DNA from: Campylobacteraceae bacterium
GTDB taxonomy: Bacteria > Campylobacterota > Campylobacteria > Campylobacterales > Arcobacteraceae
Direction of reading: 5' to 3'
DNA: 64,000 nucleotides
Assembly (NCBI GenBank): GCA_013373175.1
Contig: JABXII010000011.1
Span: 1-64,000 of the forward strand
Below are positions 44,144 to 52,813 of the stretch, piece after piece. The notes beneath the pieces were generated by a model. It was not told where the DNA came from. It made no database searches and worked only from the letters and a program-made list of their open reading frames with translations. A program made the position numbers and the translations under genes. The stretch's first letter is position 1; each line of letters starts with the position of its first letter.

Positions 44144-45263
44144 TTGCCACCTCCCCTTTATCTTTTTTCATATTTAATTTTGAAATAAGTCCAACTACAC
44201 CCTTTGGTAAGAATAGTGTCACAATAACAAATAATCCACCTAAAGCGTATAACCAAACTTCAGGAAGAGCAGATGTAAAATATGTACTTGCATAATTTAC
44301 GATAAATGCTCCAACAATAGCTCCATAAAGTGTTCCTCTTCCACCAATAGCAACCCAAATAACTAACTCAATAGAAAATAGTGGTGAAAATACATTTGGG
44401 TTTATAATTCCAACTTGTGGAACATATAAAGCTCCTGCCACACCAGCCATTGCTGCACTTACTATAAAAATAAATAGCTTATATTGTTCAACTTTATATC
44501 CTATAAATCTTGTTCTACTTTCTGCGTCCCTGATAGCAATACATACTCTTCCTAATCTTGAATTCATAATAAATCTTGCTATTAAGTAACCTACAAAAAG
44601 TGCTAAAAAAGATACAACAAGTAAAGCAATTCTTGTGCTATCTGCTTGCAAATCAAACCCTAAGATATCTTTGAAATCTGTAAGTCCATTGTTCCCTCCA
44701 AATCCCATATCATTTCTATAAAATGCAAGCATTAGAGCATAAGTCATAGCTTGAGTAATGATTGATAAATAAACACCTGTAACCCTTGATCTAAATGCTA
44801 AGTATCCAAATACAAAGGCAAGTAATCCTGGTACAAACATAACCATGATAAATGCAAATATTGGATTATCAAACCCATACCAAAACCAAGGTAACTCTTT
44901 TAAGTTCATAAATACCATGAAGTCAGGTAAATCAGGGTTCCCATAAACTCCCCTATCGCCTATTTGTCTCATTAAGTACATACCCATAGCATATCCACCA
45001 AGTGAGAAAAATGCTCCATGACCAAGGCTTAAAATCCCTATATATCCCCAAACTAAGTCAAGTGCTAATGCTAAAAGTGCAAAAGCTAAATATTTACCAA
45101 GAAGCGTAACTGTATATGTTGAAACATAAAATGCTGAATCTTGTGGTAAAAGAAGATTTGCAAAAGCTACATAGGCAACTACAAGGGCTAAAATAGAAAG
45201 AACTATCTTACCACCTCTGTCATTTTCTAAAATTTGTAATATTATTGGTTTTCTTTTCATCAT
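44130..45263 (-). CDS. urtC: urea ABC transporter permease UrtC
   Basis: This permease of about 377 residues has nine or ten helices and the UrtC block D-L-V-W-G-Y-I-G-I-L-S-L-G-H-G-A-F-F-S-L-G-G-Y-A-M-G-M-Y. I chose the ATG at 45263, preceded by AAGGTGG, rather than an upstream in-frame ATG at 45350 that would overlap urtB by 77 bases and add a charged N-terminus unlike the family. It forms the channel with UrtB. Confidence 0.93.
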   Translation of the reverse strand: MMKRKPIILQILENDRGGKIVLSILALVVAYVAFANLLLPQDSAFYVSTYTVTLLGKYLAFALLALALDLVWGYIGILSLGHGAFFSLGGYAMGMYLMRQIGDRGVYGNPDLPDFMVFMNLKELPWFWYGFDNPIFAFIMVMFVPGLLAFVFGYLAFRSRVTGVYLSIITQAMTYALMLAFYRNDMGFGGNNGLTDFKDILGFDLQADSTRIALLVVSFLALFVGYLIARFIMNSRLGRVCIAIRDAESRTRFIGYKVEQYKLFIFIVSAAMAGVAGALYVPQVGIINPNVFSPLFSIELVIWVAIGGRGTLYGAIVGAFIVNYASTYFTSALPEVWLYALGGLFVIVTLFLPKGVVGLISKLNMKKDKGEVANATA

Positions 45264-45273
45264 CTTTTCCACC

Positions 45274-46875
45274 TTAATCTTGAGCATCTCGACCTTTTTG
45301 AGGGAAAAGCCCTCTAGGTCTTTTTTGAATAAATAAAATAATAAATACAAGAATAATTACTTTTGCAAGAACTGCACCAGCAACAGGTTCCATAAATTTG
45401 TTGATTTCTCCAAGTGTAATAGCACCAATTAGTGTTCCCCAAAGGTTACCAACTCCACCAAATACAACAACCATAAATGAGTCAACAATATAGGCTTGTC
45501 CTAAGTTTGGTCCAACATTTGTAAGTTGAGATAAAGCAACACCAGCAATACCAGCAATACCAGAACCAATACCAAAGGTCATAGCATCTATCCATGAAGT
45601 TTTAATCCCCATAGCTTGTGCCATTTGTCTATTTTGAGTAACAGCTCGCACCTTTAGCCCAAGAGAGGTTTTATTTAAAACCAATAATATTCCAACAAAT
45701 ACTAATAAGGCAAATATGATGATATACAGTCTATTGTATGTAAGTGAAAGAGCAGAGTTTATTTCCAATGCTCCACTCATCCAAGAAGGAGTTTTAACCT
45801 CTTGATTTAGTGGAGAATAGATTGTTCTTACAACTTGTTGTAAAATTAAACTAATCCCAAATGTCGCAAGAAGAGTTTCAAGTGGTCTTCCATAAAGATG
45901 TCTAATTACAAGTCTTTCAATAATAATACCAACAATACCACTTACAATAAATGCAGCAGGAATAGCTAAAATAATAGAGTATTCAATTAGGTTTGGCATA
46001 ACTTGTTGAAGAGTATAAGTAGTATAAGCTCCTATCATAATCATCTCTCCATGTGCCATATTAATAACTTTCATAACCCCAAAGGTAATAGCAAGTCCAA
46101 TAGCTGCAAGAAGTAAAACGGAACCCATACTTAATCCAAAAAAAGCTTTTTCAGCAACTGCATAATATGATCTTATTGTCTCAACAGAATTCAAAGAAGA
46201 TTTTGCAGTTTTTATAAGCTCTTTTGAGTTGTTTTCATTGTTTATCACTTCTTTTAATGTAATCATTGTTTGGTTTGATAAATAATTTCCTAACTCTTTT
46301 ACAGCAGTTAATTGTTCGCTTCCCTTAGAGTATTTTACTTTTAAAATAGTATTTGCTTCTACTAAAATCTCTTTTACATCACTATCTTTTTCTTTTTCTA
46401 ATGCTTTTAAAATAAGTACTTTAGAGTCTTTATCAAGATTTTTTAGTAAGTTTTTTGCAGATACTAATCTTTTATCTTTTTTCTTTGAGAATAAGTTCAT
46501 TTCTGCAAGTTTGTTTTTAATAATACTTCTTAATCTATTGTTAGATTTTACTTTTCTAAAATTTCTTCTACTTTGTGGCTCTAATTCTTTAGATGTAAAA
46601 AAGTTTTTAGTATGGTAATCTCTTCCCTCTTTTTTTACTAAAACAACAAACTCTTTATTATCTTTTTTATAATAAAGGTCTCCATCTTTGATTTTAGTAA
46701 ATAGAGTATTTATTCTATCATCGTCTGCATATTTATCTGCAAGTTCGATAATAACTTTTTGCTTTGTCTTTAGACTATTAGTTTGAAGTTGTTTTATATC
46801 TTCTTGAAAGTTTGCAAAAAGTGAAGTGATAAAAAATAGATTAAGAAAGACTATTTTTAATATATTAATTTTCAT
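45274..46875 (-). CDS. urtB: urea ABC transporter permease UrtB with periplasmic N-terminal domain
   Basis: This 533-residue protein has a signal peptide (about 20 residues) and a charged, helical extracytoplasmic region to residue 235. The LivH-like membrane domain follows, with V-I-N-M-A-H-G-E-M-I-M-I-G-A-Y and R-A-V-T-Q-N-R-Q-M-A-Q-A-M-G-I. The long N-terminal part occurs in many UrtB proteins and has no known function. A strong hairpin separates it from urtA. Confidence 0.94.
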   Translation of the reverse strand: MKINILKIVFLNLFFITSLFANFQEDIKQLQTNSLKTKQKVIIELADKYADDDRINTLFTKIKDGDLYYKKDNKEFVVLVKKEGRDYHTKNFFTSKELEPQSRRNFRKVKSNNRLRSIIKNKLAEMNLFSKKKDKRLVSAKNLLKNLDKDSKVLILKALEKEKDSDVKEILVEANTILKVKYSKGSEQLTAVKELGNYLSNQTMITLKEVINNENNSKELIKTAKSSLNSVETIRSYYAVAEKAFFGLSMGSVLLLAAIGLAITFGVMKVINMAHGEMIMIGAYTTYTLQQVMPNLIEYSIILAIPAAFIVSGIVGIIIERLVIRHLYGRPLETLLATFGISLILQQVVRTIYSPLNQEVKTPSWMSGALEINSALSLTYNRLYIIIFALLVFVGILLVLNKTSLGLKVRAVTQNRQMAQAMGIKTSWIDAMTFGIGSGIAGIAGVALSQLTNVGPNLGQAYIVDSFMVVVFGGVGNLWGTLIGAITLGEINKFMEPVAGAVLAKVIILVFIILFIQKRPRGLFPQKGRDAQD

Positions 46876-46889
46876 GAAAGTGCCTTTAT

Positions 46890-46932
46890 AAAAAGAGAGG
46901 AGAAATTGTAGGAGATGAACTCCTCTCTTTTT
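46890..46932 (-). terminator. attenuating hairpin between urtA and urtB
   Basis: Arms of 13 bp at 46890-46902 and 46920-46932 are perfectly complementary and carry A and T runs at their ends. On the minus strand the hairpin is followed by five T. It should stop a large share of transcripts after urtA, giving excess binding protein over permease. Confidence 0.8.
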
Positions 46933-46943
46933 GGTTTAGTTTT

Positions 46944-48224
46944 TTAGTAGTTTTGTCCAGAACATTGTTTAGTTTTTGTATTGTAGTTACCGCAATTAAT
47001 TGGAGCAGTCCAATCTGCAATAACATCTTTAGATGAAGGTAAGAAGTCAGACCAAGCATCCCCTGCTACTTCACCATCAGTTGAGTAAACAGTTTCAAAT
47101 TGACCATCTTCTTGAATCTCACCAATAAGTACAGGTTTTGTTAAGTGGTGATTTTTAAGCATTTTAGCTGTTCCACCAGTTAAGTTAGGAACTTCAAGAC
47201 CAATAATAGCTTTACTAACTTTATCAACATCAGTAGTTCCAGCTTTTTCAACAGCTTTTACCCAAAGATTAAATCCGATATATGTAGCTTCCATAGGGTC
47301 GTTTGTAACTCTTTTATCATCTTTGATATACTTTTTCCATGAATCAATAAAGTCATAGTTTAAATCAGACTCTGCACTTTGGAAATAGTTCCATGCTGCA
47401 AGGTGACCAACAAGTGGTTTTGTATCAATACCTGATAACTCTTCTTCCCCAACTGAGAATGCAACAACAGGAATATTTTCTGCACTAATACCTTGGTTTG
47501 CTAACTCTTTATAAAAAGGAACGTTTGCGTCACCATTGATTGTAGAAACAACTGCTGTTTTCTTACCTGCATTACCAAACTTTTTAATATCACTTACAAT
47601 ACTTTGCCAATCAGAATGACCAAAAGGAGTATAGTTAATCATAATATCAGAAGCAGCTACACCTTTAGATTTTAAGTATGACTCTAGAATTTTATTAGTA
47701 GTTCTAGGATAAACATAATCAGTTCCTGCTAAAACCCATCTTTTAACACCAACTTCGTTCATTAAGTAATCAACTGCTGGAATAGCTTGTTGGTTTGGCG
47801 CTGCACCTGTATAGAATACATTTTTAGATGACTCTTCACCCTCATATTGTACAGGGTAGAATAGAAGTCCATTTAACTCTTCAACAACAGGAAGAACAGA
47901 TTTTCTAGAAACAGAAGTCCAACAACCAAAAGTTACATCAACTTTATCTTTTGTAAGTAGTCCTCTCATTTTTTCTGCAAATAATGGCCAGTTTGAAGCA
48001 GGGTCAACTACTACAGGTTCAAGTTTTTTACCTAAAACTCCACCTTTTTTGTTTTGTTCTTCGATAAGCATTAAAACTGTATCTTTTAAAGTAGTTTCTG
48101 AAATTGCCATAGTTCCAGATAAAGAGTGTAAAACACCAACCTTGATAGTGTCAGCAGCTTGAGCTAATGATGTCATAGCAACTAATGCTGCAATCGATAA
48201 AGATTTAGCAAACAACTTTTTCAT
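46944..48224 (-). CDS. urtA: urea ABC transporter periplasmic binding protein UrtA
   Basis: This 426-residue protein has a signal peptide ending A-Q-A. The mature N-terminus is I-K-V-G-V-L-H-S-L-S-G-T-M-A-I-S-E, and later blocks include G-C-W-T-S-V-S-R-K-S-V-L-P-V, L-L-F-Y-P-V-Q-Y-E-G-E-E and T-I-N-G-D-A-N-V-P-F-Y, all diagnostic of urea/short-chain-amide binding UrtA. It is the first gene of urtABCDE, 108 bases after the hybrid kinase gene. A TATACT box on the minus strand in that gap is a candidate -10. Confidence 0.96.
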   Translation of the reverse strand: MKKLFAKSLSIAALVAMTSLAQAADTIKVGVLHSLSGTMAISETTLKDTVLMLIEEQNKKGGVLGKKLEPVVVDPASNWPLFAEKMRGLLTKDKVDVTFGCWTSVSRKSVLPVVEELNGLLFYPVQYEGEESSKNVFYTGAAPNQQAIPAVDYLMNEVGVKRWVLAGTDYVYPRTTNKILESYLKSKGVAASDIMINYTPFGHSDWQSIVSDIKKFGNAGKKTAVVSTINGDANVPFYKELANQGISAENIPVVAFSVGEEELSGIDTKPLVGHLAAWNYFQSAESDLNYDFIDSWKKYIKDDKRVTNDPMEATYIGFNLWVKAVEKAGTTDVDKVSKAIIGLEVPNLTGGTAKMLKNHHLTKPVLIGEIQEDGQFETVYSTDGEVAGDAWSDFLPSSKDVIADWTAPINCGNYNTKTKQCSGQNY

Positions 48225-48332
48225 ATTTTCTCCTTTGAAATTTAAATATCTTTTGGGATATTCTTTGGAAGCAGTATAAAAAAGTAGTGTTGTCTTAGTG
48301 TTTCTTTTTGTTGTTAAGTTTCATTTTACTGG

Positions 48333-50960
48333 TTAGTTTTTATACATAGATTTGCATAGTTTTGAGAGCTTTTCAAACTGGAATTCTTCTAATAAGTCCC
48401 TTATATAAGTATTTGTATCTTTACTTATAATACTTGAATCAAGTAATTCAAAGATTGAGTCTTTATCTAAGGTACTAGTATATTCATCTATTTTTCTTGC
48501 AATTGATTCTTCTAAAATAAACTCTTGCTTTTCTAAAGAAGAGGTATCTTTACAATTAAATTCAATACTTAAAAGCTTTTCTAATGTTTTTATAATATCT
48601 GCTTCCTCAAAAGGTTTAGGTAAAAAGCAATCAGCACCACTATTTAAAGCTTCTTTTCTATCATCTTCAAAAACATTTGCAGAAATAGCCACAATTGGAG
48701 TATTTTTTGTTTGTTTTATTATCTTTGTTGCTTCAAGACCATTTAAATTTGGCATTTGAATATCCATAAAGATTAAATCAACAACGTTGTTTTTTAGTTT
48801 TTCAATAGCCTCTTTTCCATCATTTGCTTCAATAGTTTTAATATTGTATGAATTAAGTAGTTGTACAAGTAAGTTTCTATTTTCTTTTGTGTCATCTGCC
48901 ACTAGAACTAGATAGTTTGAATTCTCAGAAATACTTACTTCATACTCTTTAGGTATAGTTTTTTCTTCAAAATACTTAATCTTTTCTATTTCAAGATTAA
49001 AGAAGAAACAACTTCCTTTATCTACTTCACTTGTTACTTCGATACTTCCTTTCATCTTTTCAATTAATTCTTTAGTAATAGCAAGTCCTAATCCTGAACC
49101 ATTGTGTTTGTGCTTTTTTTCTTCAATTTGTTCAAAGGGTTTGAAAATTAATTTTAAAGACTCCTTGCTCATTCCTATTCCTGTATCACTGATAGTTGCA
49201 AATAGTTTTGAATCTTTTTCTTTTATGATAACTTCAATACAACCTTCTTTTGTGAATTTTAGGGCATTACCTAAGATATTTATAAATATTTGTTTTAATC
49301 TTTTTTCATCACATTTTATATATTTAGGTAGATTTTCTTCTTTTTGCAAGTTAAAATCTAAACCTTTTTCTTGACATCTTGAAGTAAATATTGACTCTAT
49401 TTCTTCTAAAAAAGTATATAGATTAAACTCATTTGCTTCTATTTGAAGTTTTCCTGCTTCTATTTTTGCAAACTCTAAAATTTCATTTATTAAAGATAGT
49501 AAGTGTTTTCCACTGCTATAAATAGTATTGATATTTTGTTCTTCTGTTTTATCTATGTTTTTAGACTTTTTTAGAAGGCTTGCAAATCCTAAGATAGCGT
49601 TTAAAGGTGTTCTTAATTCGTGGGACATATTTGTAAGAAATAAAGATTTAGACCTATTTGCTTTTTGTGCTTCAATGGTTGCTTGTTTTAGTTGATTTTC
49701 ATACTCTTTTCTTTTTGTGATATCTGAAAAAACAACAACAGAACCTTCTAAGATAGTAGAGTTGTTACTATAAATAGGGGTACTTACATAATCAATTGGA
49801 AATAGTTGCCCTACTTTAGAACAAAAAGTTTGCTCTTCTTTTTGAATTAGCATTAGTCTTTCTTTTTGTTGGGCACCTTTTTTAAATAAGTGTTTTCCAA
49901 TAGTTTTATTTAGATATTTCCCAATTAAATCCTTTGAGTTGTATCCTAATATTTTTGAAGCTGTTGGATTTACAAATATAAATCTTCCTTTAGCATCAAG
50001 ACCAAAAATACCCTCACCTGCTAAATCAAGAATTCTTCTATTTTGTTTTTGAGATTCCATTAATTGAATGGCGTTATCTTTAAACACTTCAACTGCACCA
50101 ATCATCTCACTTATTTCATCCATAAATACTTTTTGAGGTAAATCTATATCCATTTTATTTTTTGAAAGTTGAAGCATTCCTCTATTTAATATCTCAATAG
50201 GATGAATAATTCTATGTAATATGATAAAAACAAAAGAGAAAACAAAAAGAATAATTAAAAATAAAACAGCAACAGATAGATACGTTTCCATTGTCTTAAC
50301 AATTTGTCTTGCCTCATTTACCCTTTGTTGTGTTCTTGTTTCAAAGGCTTTATAAAACTTATTTAGAGGTTTCATTATTGCAATTTTTGCTTTGTGATAT
50401 TCATCTCCATGCATAATCTGTCTAGCAAGTTTAAAATCTGGCTGTTTCTTTATTGTATAATTCCCTTGTTCATCTTGAAAGATACCTTGAATAGCATTCA
50501 TAGCTTTTGTCTCTAGATTAGTTAATTCGTCAGATTCTTGCTGGGATTTGTATAATAAAGCAAGCTCTTCTTCTGGGAACCCTGCTTCTTTCATAAGTTG
50601 TCTTAATGGAGTTTTCTCTCCCTCAAATTCTGGCTTTGAGCCTTCAAGAGTATAAAAATCCCAAAAAATTCTATTATAGTTTTCTGGTCTAGGTTTTTTT
50701 CCATTTCTTATATCAAGTACTGTATGAAACTGTTCTTTGAACATCTGTTTGCCTGTAATAACATGTGTTCTTGCCATTCTTGTTAAATCATCACTACTTT
50801 GTCTTAGTTCATCTGCAAGTACTAAAGAACGGTGTTGCATTTTATATGCAGCTTCTAGTTTATCTACTGCATTTTGGTACTCCCCTAAGATAAAAACTAC
50901 GCTTATAAGGGCGGTACTATTAATAATAAGTAAAATAATAAATAGTTGTTTAAGTTTCAT
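48333..50960 (-). CDS. hybrid sensor histidine kinase (periplasmic sensor, HAMP, PAS, HisKA, HATPase, receiver)
   Basis: In this 875-residue protein TM1 is at about 5-26 and TM2 at 227-249, enclosing a 200-residue helical periplasmic sensor. A HAMP region (about 250-300) and a PAS domain (about 303-415) follow. The HisKA domain has phospho-acceptor His447 in M-S-H-E-L-R-T-P-L-N, and the HATPase has N565, D-T-G-I-G at 592 and G-S-G-L-G-L at 621. The receiver has Asp733 and Lys782. A C-terminal tail of about 70 residues has no recognised His. It lies upstream of urtA on the same strand and divergent from a kinase-regulator pair, so a urea/nitrogen role is possible. Confidence 0.9.
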   Translation of the reverse strand: MKLKQLFIILLIINSTALISVVFILGEYQNAVDKLEAAYKMQHRSLVLADELRQSSDDLTRMARTHVITGKQMFKEQFHTVLDIRNGKKPRPENYNRIFWDFYTLEGSKPEFEGEKTPLRQLMKEAGFPEEELALLYKSQQESDELTNLETKAMNAIQGIFQDEQGNYTIKKQPDFKLARQIMHGDEYHKAKIAIMKPLNKFYKAFETRTQQRVNEARQIVKTMETYLSVAVLFLIILFVFSFVFIILHRIIHPIEILNRGMLQLSKNKMDIDLPQKVFMDEISEMIGAVEVFKDNAIQLMESQKQNRRILDLAGEGIFGLDAKGRFIFVNPTASKILGYNSKDLIGKYLNKTIGKHLFKKGAQQKERLMLIQKEEQTFCSKVGQLFPIDYVSTPIYSNNSTILEGSVVVFSDITKRKEYENQLKQATIEAQKANRSKSLFLTNMSHELRTPLNAILGFASLLKKSKNIDKTEEQNINTIYSSGKHLLSLINEILEFAKIEAGKLQIEANEFNLYTFLEEIESIFTSRCQEKGLDFNLQKEENLPKYIKCDEKRLKQIFINILGNALKFTKEGCIEVIIKEKDSKLFATISDTGIGMSKESLKLIFKPFEQIEEKKHKHNGSGLGLAITKELIEKMKGSIEVTSEVDKGSCFFFNLEIEKIKYFEEKTIPKEYEVSISENSNYLVLVADDTKENRNLLVQLLNSYNIKTIEANDGKEAIEKLKNNVVDLIFMDIQMPNLNGLEATKIIKQTKNTPIVAISANVFEDDRKEALNSGADCFLPKPFEEADIIKTLEKLLSIEFNCKDTSSLEKQEFILEESIARKIDEYTSTLDKDSIFELLDSSIISKDTNTYIRDLLEEFQFEKLSKLCKSMYKN

Positions 50961-51031
50961 ACAGCTTGTCTATTTTCTTTCTCTTGTTTTCAGTTATAAT
51001 AACTAAAAACCAAGATAACACCTGAGGTAAT

Positions 51032-52087
51032 ATGATTAAAAAATATACTATCTTAATAGTAGATGACAAGTTAGAAAATCTGCAGTATTTAAATAAAGTA
51101 CTTAAAGATGAGGATTATGATATTAGAGCTACTCCTGATTCAAAGGTAGCTTTAGAAGCAGCAAAGAAAAATCCACCTGATTTGATTCTTTTAGATATAA
51201 AAATGCCACATATAAATGGTTATGAATTATGCAGATTGATAAAAAAAGAAAACACTTTAAAAGATATTCCAATTATATTTATTTCAGCACTAGATAGCAT
51301 AGATGACAAAATACAAGCCTTTGAAGAAGGGGGAGTTGATTATATTACAAAACCTTTTGAGCCAAAAGAGATACAAGCTAGAATAAAAACTCAATTACAA
51401 ATTCATAAAAATAAAATAGAAATAGAAAGATTACTTTTACAACAGGACTTATTTGTAAAAAAGATTATGCATGAAGTAAACACTCCTATTTCAATAATCT
51501 CTTTAAATACAGATTTAATAGAACAACAGCATGGCCCTTCAAAACAAGTTGAAACAATAAAGGCTTCAGTAAAGACTTTATCCTCAATATATGGAGACCT
51601 TTCATATAAAGTAAAAAAACAATCAAGGGAATATAAAGCAACAACAATAAACCTTTTAGAGTTTATTAGTTCAAGGGTTCTATTTTTTGATGAGTTAGCA
51701 AATACAAAAGATATACATATTAATTTGGAGTATAGTAAAGAGCTTTATATCTTGATGAATGAATATGAGTTTGAAAGGGTTATAGACAATACTTTAAGTA
51801 ATGCAATTAAATACAGTAAAGCTTCAAGTGAAGTAAATATTTTCTTTGGAGAAGAAGAGGGTAAAGTAGTTATTTTGGTTGAAGATTTTGGAATAGGAAT
51901 AGAAGATACTACAAAGGTTTTTGACGCATATTATCAACAATCAAATAAAAAATTAGGTCTAGGCTTAGGTCTTAATATAGTAAAAGAGATTTGTGATAAA
52001 TACAAAATAGATATTGAAGTTAAGAGTGAAAAATCTCTAGGTACAAAATTTATATTTAATATTGATTCTGTAGTAAAGGAGGTTTGA
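51032..52087 (+). CDS. soluble receiver-histidine kinase hybrid
   Basis: This 351-residue protein lacks membrane segments. The N-terminal receiver (about 5-122) has the acidic pair D11-D12, phosphoacceptor Asp55 and Lys107 in T-K-P-F. It is followed by a HisKA-like helix with His147 in M-H-E-V-N-T-P-I-S and a HATPase domain with D-F-G-I-G-I and G-L-G-L-G-L-N motifs. Receiver-first kinases act as relay nodes. It overlaps the OmpR-type regulator gene by one base, so these two form a pair, possibly fed by the hybrid kinase encoded divergently 71 bases away. Confidence 0.88.
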   Translation: MIKKYTILIVDDKLENLQYLNKVLKDEDYDIRATPDSKVALEAAKKNPPDLILLDIKMPHINGYELCRLIKKENTLKDIPIIFISALDSIDDKIQAFEEGGVDYITKPFEPKEIQARIKTQLQIHKNKIEIERLLLQQDLFVKKIMHEVNTPISIISLNTDLIEQQHGPSKQVETIKASVKTLSSIYGDLSYKVKKQSREYKATTINLLEFISSRVLFFDELANTKDIHINLEYSKELYILMNEYEFERVIDNTLSNAIKYSKASSEVNIFFGEEEGKVVILVEDFGIGIEDTTKVFDAYYQQSNKKLGLGLGLNIVKEICDKYKIDIEVKSEKSLGTKFIFNIDSVVKEV

Positions 52088-52761
52088 TGAAGATATTTTT
52101 ATTGGAAGATGATTTTTCTTTAAACAAACTAATTTGCAATGCTTTAGAAGAAAGAGGATTTTTCGTAACTAGTGTAGATGATGGTTATGATGCAATGACT
52201 CATGTTCTAAATAACAAGTATGACTTGTATATTTTAGATTTAAATGTTCCTGGTTTTTCTGGTCATGAAGTTTTAGAGCAAATAAGAAAAGTAAATGAAC
52301 AATTACCTGTAATAATTGTAAGTGCTCAGCTAGATATTGATAATATCTCTAAAGCATATGATTTAGGTTGCAATGATTATTTAAAAAAACCCTTTGAACT
52401 TGAAGAACTTATGCTTCACATAAAATATCATATAAAAACAATTCTAAAAAGTGATGTGGATAACGATATTATAGATTTAGGTTATGGATTAACTTTTGAT
52501 TCAAAGGATCAAATACTTTATAAGTTGGGACATGAAATTGTACTAACGCACAAAGAGAAGTTATTGCTTACTCTTTTTATAAATAATATTGATAAAACAG
52601 TTTCCTCTGAGATGATTCATGAATATGTTTGGGATAATAAAGAGATGGAAGCAGTTAGTATGCGAAGTATGATTCACAAGTTACAAAAAAAGTTAAAAAG
52701 TGGCATGATAGTGAATATTAGAGGGGTTGGTTATAAAATGATGAGGAAAATCAAAGTATAA
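52087..52761 (+). CDS. OmpR/PhoB-family response regulator
   Basis: In this 224-residue protein the receiver spans about 1-115 with phosphoacceptor Asp51 in L-Y-I-L-D-L-N-V-P-G, followed by K-K-P-F-E. The C-terminal winged helix (about 130-222) ends V-N-I-R-G-V-G-Y-K-M, as in OmpR-type DNA-binding domains. I chose the ATG at 52087, which overlaps the preceding TGA and has AGGAGG four bases upstream, over a TTG one codon earlier. Target genes unknown. Confidence 0.92.
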   Translation: MKIFLLEDDFSLNKLICNALEERGFFVTSVDDGYDAMTHVLNNKYDLYILDLNVPGFSGHEVLEQIRKVNEQLPVIIVSAQLDIDNISKAYDLGCNDYLKKPFELEELMLHIKYHIKTILKSDVDNDIIDLGYGLTFDSKDQILYKLGHEIVLTHKEKLLLTLFINNIDKTVSSEMIHEYVWDNKEMEAVSMRSMIHKLQKKLKSGMIVNIRGVGYKMMRKIKV

Positions 52762-52813
52762 ATTGCAATAGTTTAAGCTATTTAATAATACATTTCTTTA
52801 TTAAGGAATTTTA

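Noticed and set aside
44130-45350. Longer urtC starting at 45350
   Set aside because: It would overlap urtB by 77 bases and add a charged leader; the ATG at 45263 has a good ribosome-binding site and matches family N-termini.
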